This document shows, in pieces, positions 1 through 11,000 of a stretch of 64,000 nt of DNA. The position numbers were made by a program, and so were the translations under genes. The stretch is from Cryphonectria parasitica EP155 (Eukaryota; Ascomycota; Sordariomycetes; Diaporthales; Cryphonectriaceae), in contig NW_024468909.1 of the NCBI RefSeq assembly GCF_011745365.1, positions 7,006,001-7,070,000 of the forward strand. The letters are read 5' to 3'. The notes under the pieces were generated by a model that saw nothing but the letters and a program-made list of their open reading frames with translations, was not told the origin of the DNA and searched no databases. Position 1 is the first letter of the stretch. Each line of letters begins with the position of its first letter.

Positions 1-387
1 CGTACTGTTTTTACCCCACGTTCCCTCCAGATGAACGCTCACTGGCGAGGTGCCATGTTCCTTGTGGTTGTGTGTATGCTTTGGTATGTGTGTGAGAGAG
101 GGAGAGTGTGGCCTATCCCGTTCGTATTCGTAATGGATCGATTGGCACCCCTGACTCCGGACTTATACGGAACAGCGAGTTTCGCCGTCTTAGTGTTGTT
201 GACTCATTAGAAAAATAAAATAAAAATCATAGTCGGGCCCGACAGTTTTTACTTTCCAGTAAAGCAAGGCAAGCCGGAGCTGGGTGAGCTCGGCAGAAAC
301 GTATTTATCCGAGAGTTGATGTTGCTAAAGAGACAGGAAAATCAGTTGCAGCAAGGCAACGCTTGTCGCTTCGTCTTACATCATATA
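1..387. other. gene-free edge of the window
   Basis: No gene is visible. This is the 3' flank of the minus-strand coiled-coil gene that ends at 388. The short ORF on the plus strand here runs into that gene and has no recognisable product. Confidence 0.6.
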
Positions 388-2550
388 TTAAAGGCCATCT
401 GGCTGAAGATGCCTCAGCAGCTCTCCGACCTCTGTATCGATCTTGTTGACATGGTTCATCAGCAAGGCCGTCTTTGCAGCAGCCGCCTCGCGCTTTTTCT
501 CCTCTTCTTTGATCGCTTGTTTCAAACTCGCAAGCTCGTCGTTATTCGGGCATGGTGCGACCTGACCGCCGCTGGCGGTGTTGGGCCTGTTGATCAGTTT
601 CGTAACGGCGCCTTCCAGCCCCTTGATGGAAGCGCTCCACTTGTCTAACTCGTTCGTATTTTTGTTCAGTTGCTTGTTGAGCTCCTTGATTCGGACTTTG
701 GACGCGTCGATCTCCTTCTCCGCCGTGTCCAAGCGCGCGTTCGTGTCCCTCTGGTATGGGGTGAACATCTCTCTGAAGCTCGTCTCGATCTGGATGACCT
801 TCTCAGTCACCGAGGCCATCGTGGGGAGGCTCTGGATCTTCTTGTTGACCATGTTCTCCATGTTGCGCTGGATCGTGGCGTCGTGTGATGGGGACGGGCT
901 CTTGGGCGTCTGGGGCGCGTCGAACGTCGTCTTGACAAATCTCGGCCCCTGCGCCTCGAGCGCGCTGAGGCGGTCCATGATGTCTCTCGTGGAAGGAGTG
1001 TTCATGGCTGTAGACGCGTATAATGTGCCCTCGAGCATAGCGAGGCGATGTTCCACCCGTGCGATGGCTGGCTCGGCCCCGACACTCGTTTCCCCTTCTC
1101 CCGGCGGGTCTGAAGGCCTCCCCTCGTGCTCGAGAGCTGCCACCCTTGCTTCCAGCCCGCGCAGATCGTCTTCTCCCGCGTATGGCTTCGTTACTGTTGA
1201 ACGGGATGGCACCTCGACGGGCGGAGCGGTCTGCAGAAGAACCAGCCTGTTCTCGAGAGAACCAAGTTTGGCCTGTAACCCCTGCAAAGTCTCCGTGTAA
1301 GCAGCTATCGTGGACAGTTTCGTCTCTAGAGACGCAATCATGGCTTGTGCATTCTCTGCATCCCTTGTCCGCTGGGTTTCTGTCTCTGCCAGCCTCTTCT
1401 CGAACGAGGCCAGCTTTTGCAAAGGGTCTGTGCTCGCAGCAGCCTTTTCCTGGATCTCGGCTCTCTGTAGCGCAGCATTCTCCTTCTCAAGCTGCTCAAT
1501 CCGTTGCCGCAGTCTCGCTACCACGTCCTCCTCCCCCCCTGCCAGGAGCTCCCCGGGAGACGGCGTGGGAGTCTTGTCCTGGCTGGCACAACTGCGGATT
1601 CTATACGTGTTCTCTACAGAAGGGGCCCTGCCACCGTCCGACGAGGGAGGAACACGCTGCGCCTTGGAAACGTCCTCGGCCTTGCCTGGTGTCTGACCTG
1701 CCTGCCTCGCGGCCTCCACCTCAGAGTTGACCGACGAAGCGGCCACGGCATCGAGCGCGGCCGCAGCACTACCACCAGAAGATGGCTCCCGCCTGTGAGA
1801 GGGGCCAGGGCTGGGTGTGGGCACGTGCACGGACGTACGCTTTGGGCCCGGTTGGTCTCCGTCCCAACTGCCCTGTGGAGATCTCGACCTCTTGCGCGAG
1901 GGTCGCCAGGTAGAGGCAGGAGGACGCGAGCGTGGGCGGTCGAGTATGGCGGCCGAGTCCATCTGCAGAAACGTGCCAGCCGCGTTTGCGAGGTAGCTCT
2001 CCACCCTGTGGAACGCCGCGGAACCTCCTCTATGTGGGCGCGGGGCAGCTCCTCGGGTCTCGACGTAGTCGATCCAAAGGTCGGCGGCCTTGGTAGCCCC
2101 CGACCGCAAAGCAGGACCGTGCTGCTCAATGTAAGCACTGCGCGCACGGCTGAGGATCTTGACCATGTCCTCGATCGCCCCGGGTGTTGTGGAGAAGCCG
2201 CGGGCCATGGATTCCCACAGCGTGGCAGACCCGTAGAAGTCGCTCAGGTGGAAGCAGAGCCGGAAGAGCAGGGTGACGTTGTTGCCGTAGCAGACCTCCT
2301 GGAAGAGTGTCTCGGGGGACCGCTGGCCATCTCCTCCTCCTGCTCCTCCACCACCAGCACTGATGCAATCTCGGACCCTGTCTCGGACGCTGTCGTCTGT
2401 GTATGTCCTTCGCACCCAGATAGCTCGGAAAGACGCAGACCTGACATCCAGCTCCAGCTGCAGCCGAGGAGCGAAACCTGGGAGGATAAACAGGTCACGG
2501 GCTGGGCCTGGTGCCCCTACAGGTGGTCCTGGTGCTCCTCCTGGTGCCAT
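388..2550 (-). CDS. coiled-coil protein of unknown function, 720 aa
   Basis: This is one uninterrupted reading frame of 720 codons starting at the only good upstream ATG (2550). The protein has three visible parts. Residues about 15-170 look like a folded domain rich in aromatic and hydrophobic residues. Residues about 170-340 are low complexity, rich in Ser, Pro, Arg and Lys, and probably disordered, with basic stretches (RKRSRS-type) that could serve for nuclear import. From about 345 to 715 there are long heptad-like coiled coils broken by Pro/Ser linkers. No catalytic motif, signal peptide or membrane segment is seen. I do not recognise the family; a structural or scaffold role is only an inference from the coiled coils. 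Two long plus-strand ORFs across the same interval are GC-driven shadows. Confidence 0.75.
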   Translation of the reverse strand: MAPGGAPGPPVGAPGPARDLFILPGFAPRLQLELDVRSASFRAIWVRRTYTDDSVRDRVRDCISAGGGGAGGGDGQRSPETLFQEVCYGNNVTLLFRLCFHLSDFYGSATLWESMARGFSTTPGAIEDMVKILSRARSAYIEQHGPALRSGATKAADLWIDYVETRGAAPRPHRGGSAAFHRVESYLANAAGTFLQMDSAAILDRPRSRPPASTWRPSRKRSRSPQGSWDGDQPGPKRTSVHVPTPSPGPSHRREPSSGGSAAAALDAVAASSVNSEVEAARQAGQTPGKAEDVSKAQRVPPSSDGGRAPSVENTYRIRSCASQDKTPTPSPGELLAGGEEDVVARLRQRIEQLEKENAALQRAEIQEKAAASTDPLQKLASFEKRLAETETQRTRDAENAQAMIASLETKLSTIAAYTETLQGLQAKLGSLENRLVLLQTAPPVEVPSRSTVTKPYAGEDDLRGLEARVAALEHEGRPSDPPGEGETSVGAEPAIARVEHRLAMLEGTLYASTAMNTPSTRDIMDRLSALEAQGPRFVKTTFDAPQTPKSPSPSHDATIQRNMENMVNKKIQSLPTMASVTEKVIQIETSFREMFTPYQRDTNARLDTAEKEIDASKVRIKELNKQLNKNTNELDKWSASIKGLEGAVTKLINRPNTASGGQVAPCPNNDELASLKQAIKEEEKKREAAAAKTALLMNHVNKIDTEVGELLRHLQPDGL

Positions 2551-3413
2551 GCTGCGAGTGTTGGCATTGATAGCTGCGGTCTCAATACAAGACGGATGAC
2601 GTGACTCAAGCTAGATCTCGGTGGGATCGCGTCTTCCCTCGTGTTTCTGTCACGTTTACGCGGTGGGCTGAAGGCGTTGGGTGGGGACAGCTTCTCGGGT
2701 TTTGTTGGGGTGAGGCGGGTTTTTGTATGATGGGCCTTCAATCTCACTTGGGGGTAAAGAACAAAGAGTTAAACATCTAAAAAATTAGCAAGTGATGTGT
2801 CAGTTGGCGACATGAAAAGAGAAGAATTAATGATTGAAACTCAAGAATGATGGAATCAGAATGCGTAGGCAGAAAACGATTAGTATTCAGAGCACATAGG
2901 AAGAGAGGGGAGAGAAGGAGCAAGGAGGGGGTGGGCATCTGTTAGTGGGAAAAAAAAACAGGGGCATGATAGCAAAAGACAGGGCAAGAGCGTCTGGCGA
3001 TGATGCTGGCGTGAAATTCCGTGCAGGGATACGTGCACCCGGCCTAAAGAAGCACACTTGGAAAATAATCTGTCACATTGCCCTGCAAACTCCACAACAA
3101 GCCTTTGAACCTCTGATTTGGACATGGAGATTTATTGTGGATCATAGACAATTTCAGACAGTGCTGCATGTATCCATATAAGTCCTTTGCAAGCGGTATC
3201 TGGAAGTTCCGATTAGATCAGTCTGTTACAAGAATCATAGGTGTCTTGGAGTGGGATACAGATTGAGCAAACCTAGCCTTCGGATCAACTTTTATTTTGA
3301 TTCTTGAAGAGACTACTTGAAGTATGCTAGCAAGGATAGATGCAGGCCTTCTTGGCGTGTGCAGAGAAGAAGGAGCAGGAGGGGGGAAGGCGTGCTGCAT
3401 GAACTACTTCAGA

Positions 3414-3455
<42 letters not shown>

Positions 3456-4080
3456 ACATACAACAGAGAGAGAGAGAGAGCGTGTGTGTGTGAAAAATAT
3501 TCAAGGGAGAGAGGGAGAAGGAAAGCAAGAAACGGTCTCAGACATCTCAAGAACAATTCATACAAGACTGCTTGATGAACGAAGTGTGACCCCGCTTACT
3601 GATGCAGTACTTACAGTGCCATGTACAGCACCCTTTCAGGTCACCAACTACTGTTGCACTACTATGGTAGTAGTGTAGTTGCTTCTGCTGCTAGGCGCCC
3701 CCATGAAACATGTTACTGGTGGGATCTAGAAATCCAGACGCCACATTGGCAGCCCTCTGTCGCACTGTTGGGCCGCTCAGGGGCCTTCCGGGCCTTCTAC
3801 CATCAGAACGTTCAGTGAACCCCTGCTTCATGCAAAGACCCACCACGAAATACCATCAACGGCTCCTTCATCCAACCTTCGATTCTAAATGATCCTCCCG
3901 CCCTTGCGCAACACTGACGACAGATTCAAGCACACACTCTATTTTTTTTTGTTAATTGTTCCTTAGAGCCTCCCAGAACGCTCTCTATGCTACACATGTA
4001 GTACACCCTACAGAAACATTGCACCTCATTTCTTCCGCCTCTTCTTCCCCAGCCGAGGAAAAAAGTGCGACAAACAAAAT
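2551..4080. other. intergenic, 1.5 kb, with poly-T run
   Basis: This lies between the divergent genes starting at 2550 (minus) and 4081 (plus), so it should hold both promoters. It contains a 39-nt T run at 3416..3454 followed by (GA)n and (GT)n stretches. No coding region is convincing. Confidence 0.5.
3416..3454. repeat. homopolymer, T39
   Basis: Thirty-nine consecutive T residues are followed by a GA repeat and a short GT repeat, making a compound microsatellite. Confidence 0.95.
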
Positions 4081-4977
4081 ATGGCAGACAAATTACCACC
4101 TCAAATATCAAACCCCTTCCTCTCCTCCTCGTTCCCCTCCGCCTCTTCTTCACCAGAGAACGACAACACACCCTCCGCACGCTCCGACCCGCCCCCACCC
4201 TTGCCCGCAGATCTCGACAACCCAACCCCCCAAGAGGACGCCGCCGTCGACGACTGGCTCCGCCGCAACACCTCGTACATCACCACCATCCCCTGGTTTC
4301 GCTACCCGGCCCTCCCCGCCCTCAGCCTGCTCTGGGGCTACTCGGACGCCGATTTCCGCGACGAGTGCCTCGAATCCCTCCTCTTCTACACCCGCGCCGC
4401 CGGCCGCCGCCTGTCCCTGCGCGAGCGCGACGCCGTCCTCGAGCCCATCACCCGCACCGCCGTTGCCGCTAGTTATGATCGCCCCGTCGCACTCGGTCTG
4501 GCAGCCTGGCTTATGGCGCGGAGCTGGGCAAAGAGTGGGCACAGGGCTGCTGCTGCCGCTGCCGCTGCCGCCGCGGCGCACGCGCAGCAATACCAGCAGT
4601 ATGCAGCAGCAGCAGCAGCAGCACAGAGTGCGACGATGGGCACGGTCGGCGCGGACGGGCACATCACACACTTTTCGGGCGGCCAGACACATCATCAACC
4701 CCAAACACACTCACAAATACACTACGGCGCTGGCGGCGCCAGCAGGAGCCAGGTATTAGGCACCCTGGCCAGGCGCGTCGTGAGGACTGGCTCTGTCGGC
4801 CTGTTCTGCGCCGCGGGGTACTACGTGCTATGGACGCCGTGGAGGTTTATGCTGGGGAACCAGGAGGTGGACTCGATACGGGAGGACCTCCGGCTGGAGA
4901 AGATGTGTCAGGATATGGACCGTAATATGAACAGCAAGGTGGCCGAGATGTTGAGGCGTCATGGGGGTTCGTGAAAT
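4081..4977 (+). CDS. unknown 297-aa protein with poly-Ala tract and C-terminal hydrophobic segment
   Basis: Single exon with a good start context (AAAATATGGC). Residues 1-60 are Ser/Pro-rich. Residues about 60-145 form a compact domain with the pattern WLRRNTSYI...PWFRYPALPAL and a later PVALGLAAWL helix. Residues about 156-185 are an Ala/Gln-rich low-complexity tract encoded by GCN and CAG repeats. A hydrophobic segment near residues 236-262 (GSVGLFCAAGYYVLWTPWRF) could cross a membrane, followed by a charged helix that ends the protein. I do not recognise the family. A small fungal organelle membrane protein is a guess from the layout only. The repeat tract probably varies in length between strains. 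Confidence 0.7.
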
Positions 4978-5865
4978 GAGGGGAAAGCCAGCTGGGCAAG
5001 GGAGCAGAGAGTAATAACTGTCTATCGGACCTGGAATCATCAGGCCTGTTGGATTTAGGAGGGGCGGCAGGGAGAGCCCAAGGTTCTTAGGGCTGCCTGC
5101 TTACCTTTTCTGGGAAGAGGTAGTCAGTCAGCCTGGTTGGTGATATGAGCTCCATTTGCAGGACACAAAGATGCAAAGGCAGAGTTCGTCAGCATAGCGT
5201 GAGGTTATAGCGCTCAGCAAGACAGACAGGTGAGTAGAGATACACGTTAGGAATGTCTCTTGTCCAGTCCAGGAGCGTGGAGCAGAAACTTGGCTGCCCA
5301 AACCAAACGGATACGTTTCAGGTTTTTCTACCTCTGCTGAATTTCACTTCATGTCTGGAGGATTATCTTATTCTCGAGTTATAAATCATAAGCAATGAAG
5401 ATTGTCGCATTCTAAGAATGCTTTGTGTCGAATTCAATGCTTGAGCTACTACTGGTAAACAGTCTGTCTGCTAGCGGTGCGGGCAAAGCATGCACCGTCT
5501 CTCAAGTCCAAAAAGCAAGCGTAGTACATAGATTGTACATTTCATTTGTCGTACAGCTCCCAGTTATGTGTGGGGTGTTTCCTCCCAAGATCATAGATTG
5601 GCCTGTGTCAGTGTACCGAGATCTCTCTTTGCCTTTCTCCCTTGACGCCGTGTGTTGTTCAATTTCAACCCTTTTATCATCAAACATGTCATGTCCAGTC
5701 GCCCGGCTGGAGGTTTATCAGGCCGGCCGACACCGCTCCCCGAACGCCAAAATGCAATCATCAACAAAAGTGTATCGAGCCCCATGGTGGTGGTTGTTGT
5801 TGTATGTAGTTCCAACGTCTCTCTCCCTCTCTTTACGCGTTTGTGTGTGCGCGCGCGCGTGTGTC
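4978..5865. other. intergenic between convergent genes
   Basis: Nothing beyond the two expected 3' untranslated regions is seen, plus a short GT/GC alternating tract near 5844..5862. The 278-aa plus-strand ORF that begins at 5425 runs antisense through TVP38 and is rejected. Confidence 0.5.
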
Positions 5866-7353
5866 TTAGATGAAATCACGAGTCTCCTCTGGCTTGGTCC
5901 TAGGAGGGCTGTTATATGTCTCAGGGTACTCGTATCGTCCTCCGTATGTGCCCAGGTCTGCTTCTTCCGCTCGGTAGGAACCTGCTCGATACGGGGTGAA
6001 GCCGTCGGCAGCGTACGCGGGGTTCTGCGCCGTGCGCGGCCTGTACGCCTCATATGTCGGGGGCGATTGTTGTACCGCATATGTGCTGCTCCCATATGTA
6101 TCGCTCCCCATGTCGTTGTCCTGGTGCTGCTGCTGCCACGCCGTGCCGCCAACCACCGGCGACGAGGTCTGTGCCGCATATGCGTTGCTCATGTCGTCGT
6201 CCTGGGGCTGCCATGCCCTGCCATTGGCCTGCTGCTCGTTTGTGGCCCCCTGGACATCTGAGGAGTGGTAGCTGTTGTTCCTGGCCAGCGCCCGCTTCGC
6301 CTTCCTCTGTTCCTGCTTCGCGAGCAAATCCTTCTTAATGTTGATCATCTTGTACCAAATCCACACACCGGCCCCCACGGTGACGACACCCGCAACACCA
6401 AACAAGGCAAACTTGACGAGAAAGTCGGATTGACCGCCGACGAGCAGCACGCCCAGGTACACCAGAATCAGTTGCTTCGGAAGGGTGAAGAAGGTTGAGA
6501 CGGCGAAGTACCAGAATTTAACATCGCAGGTGGAGAAGACCGCAGTTGACATATGCGAAGGGACAATGGAAAGGCGTATCACGAAGACAATCTAGATAAG
6601 TGTAACAAGGCCAAGTCAGTTAAATGGAAACAAAAATTCTCCGGTGGGGAACGGCAGGGCTGTGAAATGTACCCAGAAGCCACCATCACGACACATTTTG
6701 GCCATGGCTCCATATGTGAGGTTGGTCCTCTCCATCTTCTCTGCCTTCTTCCGCAGAAACCTCTTGAACGCAAACCAGGTTCCGACTGCGCAAAATCCTT
6801 GTCAGCGAGCCCAGTGCAAAACCTCGGAATAGAAGAGGAACATCTTTGCTCAGAAGGAAACGAGTCTATGCTTACTTTCGCCAATGAAAGTGCCAGCCGC
6901 GACGACCGCAAATCCTATCCACAGGCCGTACACAACACCAGCCAACAGCGCAACCAGTTCATGGCCGAACAAGGGCGGGAACGAGATGACAAACAGAACC
7001 GCAACGAAGATCAGCCACCCGGCGGTTATGTCGCGGACCTTCTCTGCGAATGGGCGCAGGGCTGCCACCACCTGGTCATGTTTCAACGTTATTACGGCCG
7101 TGAGGACGCCGATGATGATGAGGACGATCCATAGCACGATGTATTTGGGCGTGAATAAAAGTCTCTTCCAGTTGATCGGTTGGTAGTCCGTCTCTGGCCC
7201 GTCGTCGTCTTCGGAGGAAGGCTCCGTCTTGGTGAACTCGTTTGCAGAGCTTGTTCCTGACGTGGTCGATGTGTTGTTTGTCCGTATCCTCTCTGCCCCG
7301 GCATTCATCTCGATATCACCACCGCCGGGTCTAAACGCATTATAATCCCCCAT
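5866..7353 (-). CDS. tvp38: Golgi membrane protein TVP38 (VTT/SNARE-associated family)
   Basis: Three exons were read from splice signals: 7353..6876, 6785..6673 and 6591..5866. They give a 438-aa protein with all phases fitting. Exon 1 encodes an acidic, Ser-rich N terminus, a first membrane helix (YIVLWIVLIIIGVL) and the start of the VTT (SNARE-associated Golgi) domain, with the FPPLFGHE and GxxxG-rich helices. Exons 2 and 3 carry the rest, with the conserved RLS.VPSH.STAVF element and two more hydrophobic helices. The last 200 residues are a polar, Tyr/Gln/Pro-rich cytosolic tail. In yeast, Tvp38 sits in Tlg2-containing Golgi vesicles; the family is related to the DedA/VMP1 scramblases. 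The tail is long for the family. The family assignment is firm and the exact Golgi role is inferred. Confidence 0.88.
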
Positions 7354-10300
7354 CTCCGCATGTGAAGATCTTCTCGTGACTCGTGCCTCGAGCGGACAAA
7401 AAAAAAAAGTAAATGACGTCTGAATTTGGTTCAACAAGAATAGGGGTGGGTAGCGCTCCGTAAATCTCAGGTCAAAAAAGGTACCCAAGTCTCTAGCTGT
7501 ATGCAAATGATAAGATGGCGACTGAAATGGCGATCAATGGTTAGAAACTGGTAGGGTTAGGAAGAAAAATGTAGAGGAGGGGAAAGAAGAAGGAAAGGAA
7601 AGAGTTCAAGGTATGTCGTCGATGGTAGAAAGGAAGGAGGAAAACAGGAAATTAGCAGCCAGCCTACGAAAGTTAACGACAAAGGGTGTGAACAAGATGC
7701 AACGAGTAAAGAGACAAGGGGGGGCAGGGCAAGTTGATTCCATCATATGGGCGCGGATTTGCTTGAAACCCAAGATTCCATTCCTTTTGACGGGATTAAA
7801 AGTCTGGGCAGAGACATGGGTCTGAGATCAACAATATGAAACCGAAATGGGGGGTGGGGGGGATCAGAGTCTGGGCAGGTGCAGAAGTTGCAGTAGTGAG
7901 GAGTGGGTGTACCATCATACTATAGTAGACCAGGGTGGGGGCAAGGTCTAGGATGAGCCTCTCCAGAAATTAATTCCTCGTCAAATTACCATCGTCTGTT
8001 GTGCATTTCCTGACGTCGACGGCGTTTCTGCTGTAGTAAAGGTGCAAGGGTAGTGGGGGCTGACTGAATTCCATCCACTAAAAAGGCAGAGGAAGGAACA
8101 TAGGGGGGGGGTCTCTACCGGTTAATGACCTCACCCCTGCGCCTGGACAGGGTAGATCACGACCTGGGGTGGGGGAAGGGGCCATCCAGCCAAGGGGGAC
8201 AGCACAGCGTGCGGCGTCCTGCCTCTGAAGTCATCAATCTCCGCTGATTTGCACAAAACGTTACTGCGTATTTCTCACGGTGGGCTGCCAAGCCAAGCGG
8301 AGTAGCATCGAGCGTCTGTCTTCATTCCTGCTGCAATTTGCTTTTTCTCCTTTCTGCTGCTTTCTAGACTACACATGGCAATAGCTGATAACCTTAATGT
8401 ACAGGCTGTCGCGTCTCTCCTCGCTGTCTACCACTCTTTTTCTGCTTTCGTTTCTTTTGCCCACATTCCTGGGTTGGTGATGGTAAAAGGAAGCAGTCCT
8501 CAGATCGTCACAAACGAGGCTGTTTACGACTGACTACACTGCACTGCCTTATTCCTGATTACTGCTTACCATAGTACTGCAGGAAGGATGCGCCGTCCTA
8601 GGACAATACGGAACAATGAAGGTTCATAAGAAATCACGGTAGCTCGGAATGCTGAAAGGGATTAAATCCGATGAGGACGACGGCGATGACAGTTGATGGC
8701 CCACGAGGCTTTGTGATTGCGCAGACGGCGTGGATGGATGGGTGCGCACAAGGTGTAATGGATTGGCGAGTTGTCGTATTAAACCGAGCACTGCCTCAAT
8801 GCTGGCGCCGGTTCGTTTTGCGCCGATCAATGCACCATTCGTCTGACCCGGGATTCCAGTGCCAGTGGAATTCATGCTTTGCTCGCCACACAAATACGAC
8901 CAGCTGCCCCTTGGCAGCTGAGGGTCTGCACAGAGCGGCTTGCAGACAAGATAAAATAATGGGTGTCTGGTTGTCCTTCAGGTCAGGCCTTCACTACCGG
9001 ACCGATTCGCTGGCAATGGTCCTGGCCACCCAACGATCACAGTGGCCCGCATCACTCGGGCCAGCCTCGAGACCGCCTTGCACCTACACATGAGACCAGG
9101 TTTACGTACCATGTATACGACAACAGGAGGATGTGTCGACAAATGATACGGATTTTGTCTGTTCAGCCTCCACTGCAGGCGCAGCAACTCAGCCCTGTCA
9201 TCCTAGGAAGCAGCCTTAAAGAGAGACTGAAAGAGTGAGAGACATGCTCGTTGCTCAAGCAATGTGGGCCCACTGGCTGGTCACAGCAGCCGCCTGTGTC
9301 TTCGGGGTCCTAAGCGCCTGTCGAATTGGTCTCCACAAGGTCGGTGCCTCGGGGGCCAGCATCCGCCGACTGCAGCGTTTTGCTGAGGCACCTCGCGTGT
9401 TGGAATACTATGTACAAGAGACCCTTTCCTTTAGAGAAAGGCTCATCTGAAATGGTGATTTGTCTTGTGCCCCCGATTGAAACGCAGTGGAAACCATCGG
9501 CACCAATGCCTCCCTCTGAGTATAGGCAAATGGCTCTCCAACTGGGACGGCGTAATATACTAAACCCTCTCGGCCTCTGTACTATAGTAGTACAATAGGT
9601 TCTGACTGGTGATCTGTCCCAGTCAGTAGTAGCCCATCAAGGTACTGGCCTACCTGCAAAACAAGAAAACCCCGTCGACGAATCTCGAGGAGGATTCCAG
9701 CTTTCGTGGCTTGTGTGGGGTTTTCACAAAATATACCCATGATGACAGCCGCTGTCAACCAGTGCTGATCACCCACGGGCCACACTGCACAAGGGCCTTT
9801 GCACGCACTTCACAGGGCGACCAAAGGCTTCCGATGTGTTCACGTTTCACCTCTACCAGGCCATCGGCGTTGCTGGATGTGGATCTTCCACTTGATCTCT
9901 TACTAGTACTACTTCATGCAACTGGCTCGGCCACAATCATCCCTTTCTCAATCTCAGAAGATGGGATGAGTTTCCTCAGCAGACGCACTGGCCTGGCGCC
10001 GTGATGCCATGAAGCCATGGAGCTATGGAGCGAGCCACAAAGTCGAGCCCAAGCTGGCCCACATAGAGCCAGAGAGAGGCACGTGGGAGGGTCTTTTGGA
10101 ATTTGTGAGGAGACTAAATTCTGCCTACAGTTGTATACACGAGAAGACTATTGAGTTTTATCTCGGTTATTAACCTTTACAAGCCTAACATTTTGGCCGA
10201 CGTCTTTCTGCAGAAGGGGGATTGGTCTTCGAGACGTTGCAGTGATTCCAGAAGGGGGATTCCAGTTTCCGATAGTGCGCCACAACACAGACCCCATGCA

Positions 10301-11000
10301 CAGCTTTGTTTACGTTCAGCGGCAAGGCGCGACGTCTCTCTTATGCTGTCCGCAGAACGTACGCACCCACAGGTTGGGGTCTGAGATTATTGATGTCATC
10401 TAAATTTACACAAGGCTGTGCAAAGCCTCTATGGTGTCGCACAACAGATTCGAGCGATTGTCCTCCCAACACAGATATGAAGACGAAGGACGAAAGACGG
10501 ATCCACATCGCCCAGGTGCGCACAGCCGCTTTTCATGGGTCCTCAATGTGCCGACTCGTGTTCCAGTCTGGCGAGCCGTGTGGAGTGAGTGTCCTTTTCT
10601 TGGCTCTCGAAGGGCAAAGAGAGCACTTGAGGTATCACCTGGCTCATCGTGCGAAATACTGACAGCAGGGAGACCACGTGCGACGAAAGCTGGATGTGGT
10701 TCCAGCAAGTCCCGACTCATCCAAATGAAAATGTGAGGGGCCGCCAGTCTCGCATGTTGCCAAGCTTTCGCTTCTTTAGCCGAGTCGAGGCGAGAGAGTC
10801 ACGTTGACAGTGACATTTGAGGCTCGCGAGTCCACTCTTGTATTCACGATCCCCTGGTGTCTCCTTATACGCCGATCGTCAAGAGTCTCATCTCATCTCT
10901 CGTGTCTCACAAACAACAAAAAGAAGCTCCGACAGCGCGACCGGCCTTCCCTTTGTTGTCTAGCCCAGCTCGATGGACGGCTGAGAGAAAACCTAGCCGC
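7354..11000. other. intergenic, 3.6 kb, no convincing gene
   Basis: Several ORFs of 90-150 codons occur here on both strands, but none has a recognisable domain, a consistent codon pattern or partner exons. G-rich low-complexity sequence lies at about 7840..8200. Two perfect TACTATAGTA palindromes occur at 7918..7927 and 9580..9589. The part next to 7353 should contain the TVP38 promoter. Confidence 0.45.

Noticed and set aside
1504..2604. 366-codon plus-strand ORF
   Set aside because: It is antisense to the coiled-coil gene, Arg/Gly/Pro-rich, and typical of a GC-driven shadow frame.
3416..3454. T39 run as the poly-A tail of a LINE-type retrotransposon
   Set aside because: No reverse-transcriptase-like sequence or target duplication is found nearby. 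A simple-repeat expansion is more likely.
5425..6261. 278-codon plus-strand ORF
   Set aside because: It runs antisense into TVP38, has Cys/Arg/Val-rich low-quality sequence and no domain.
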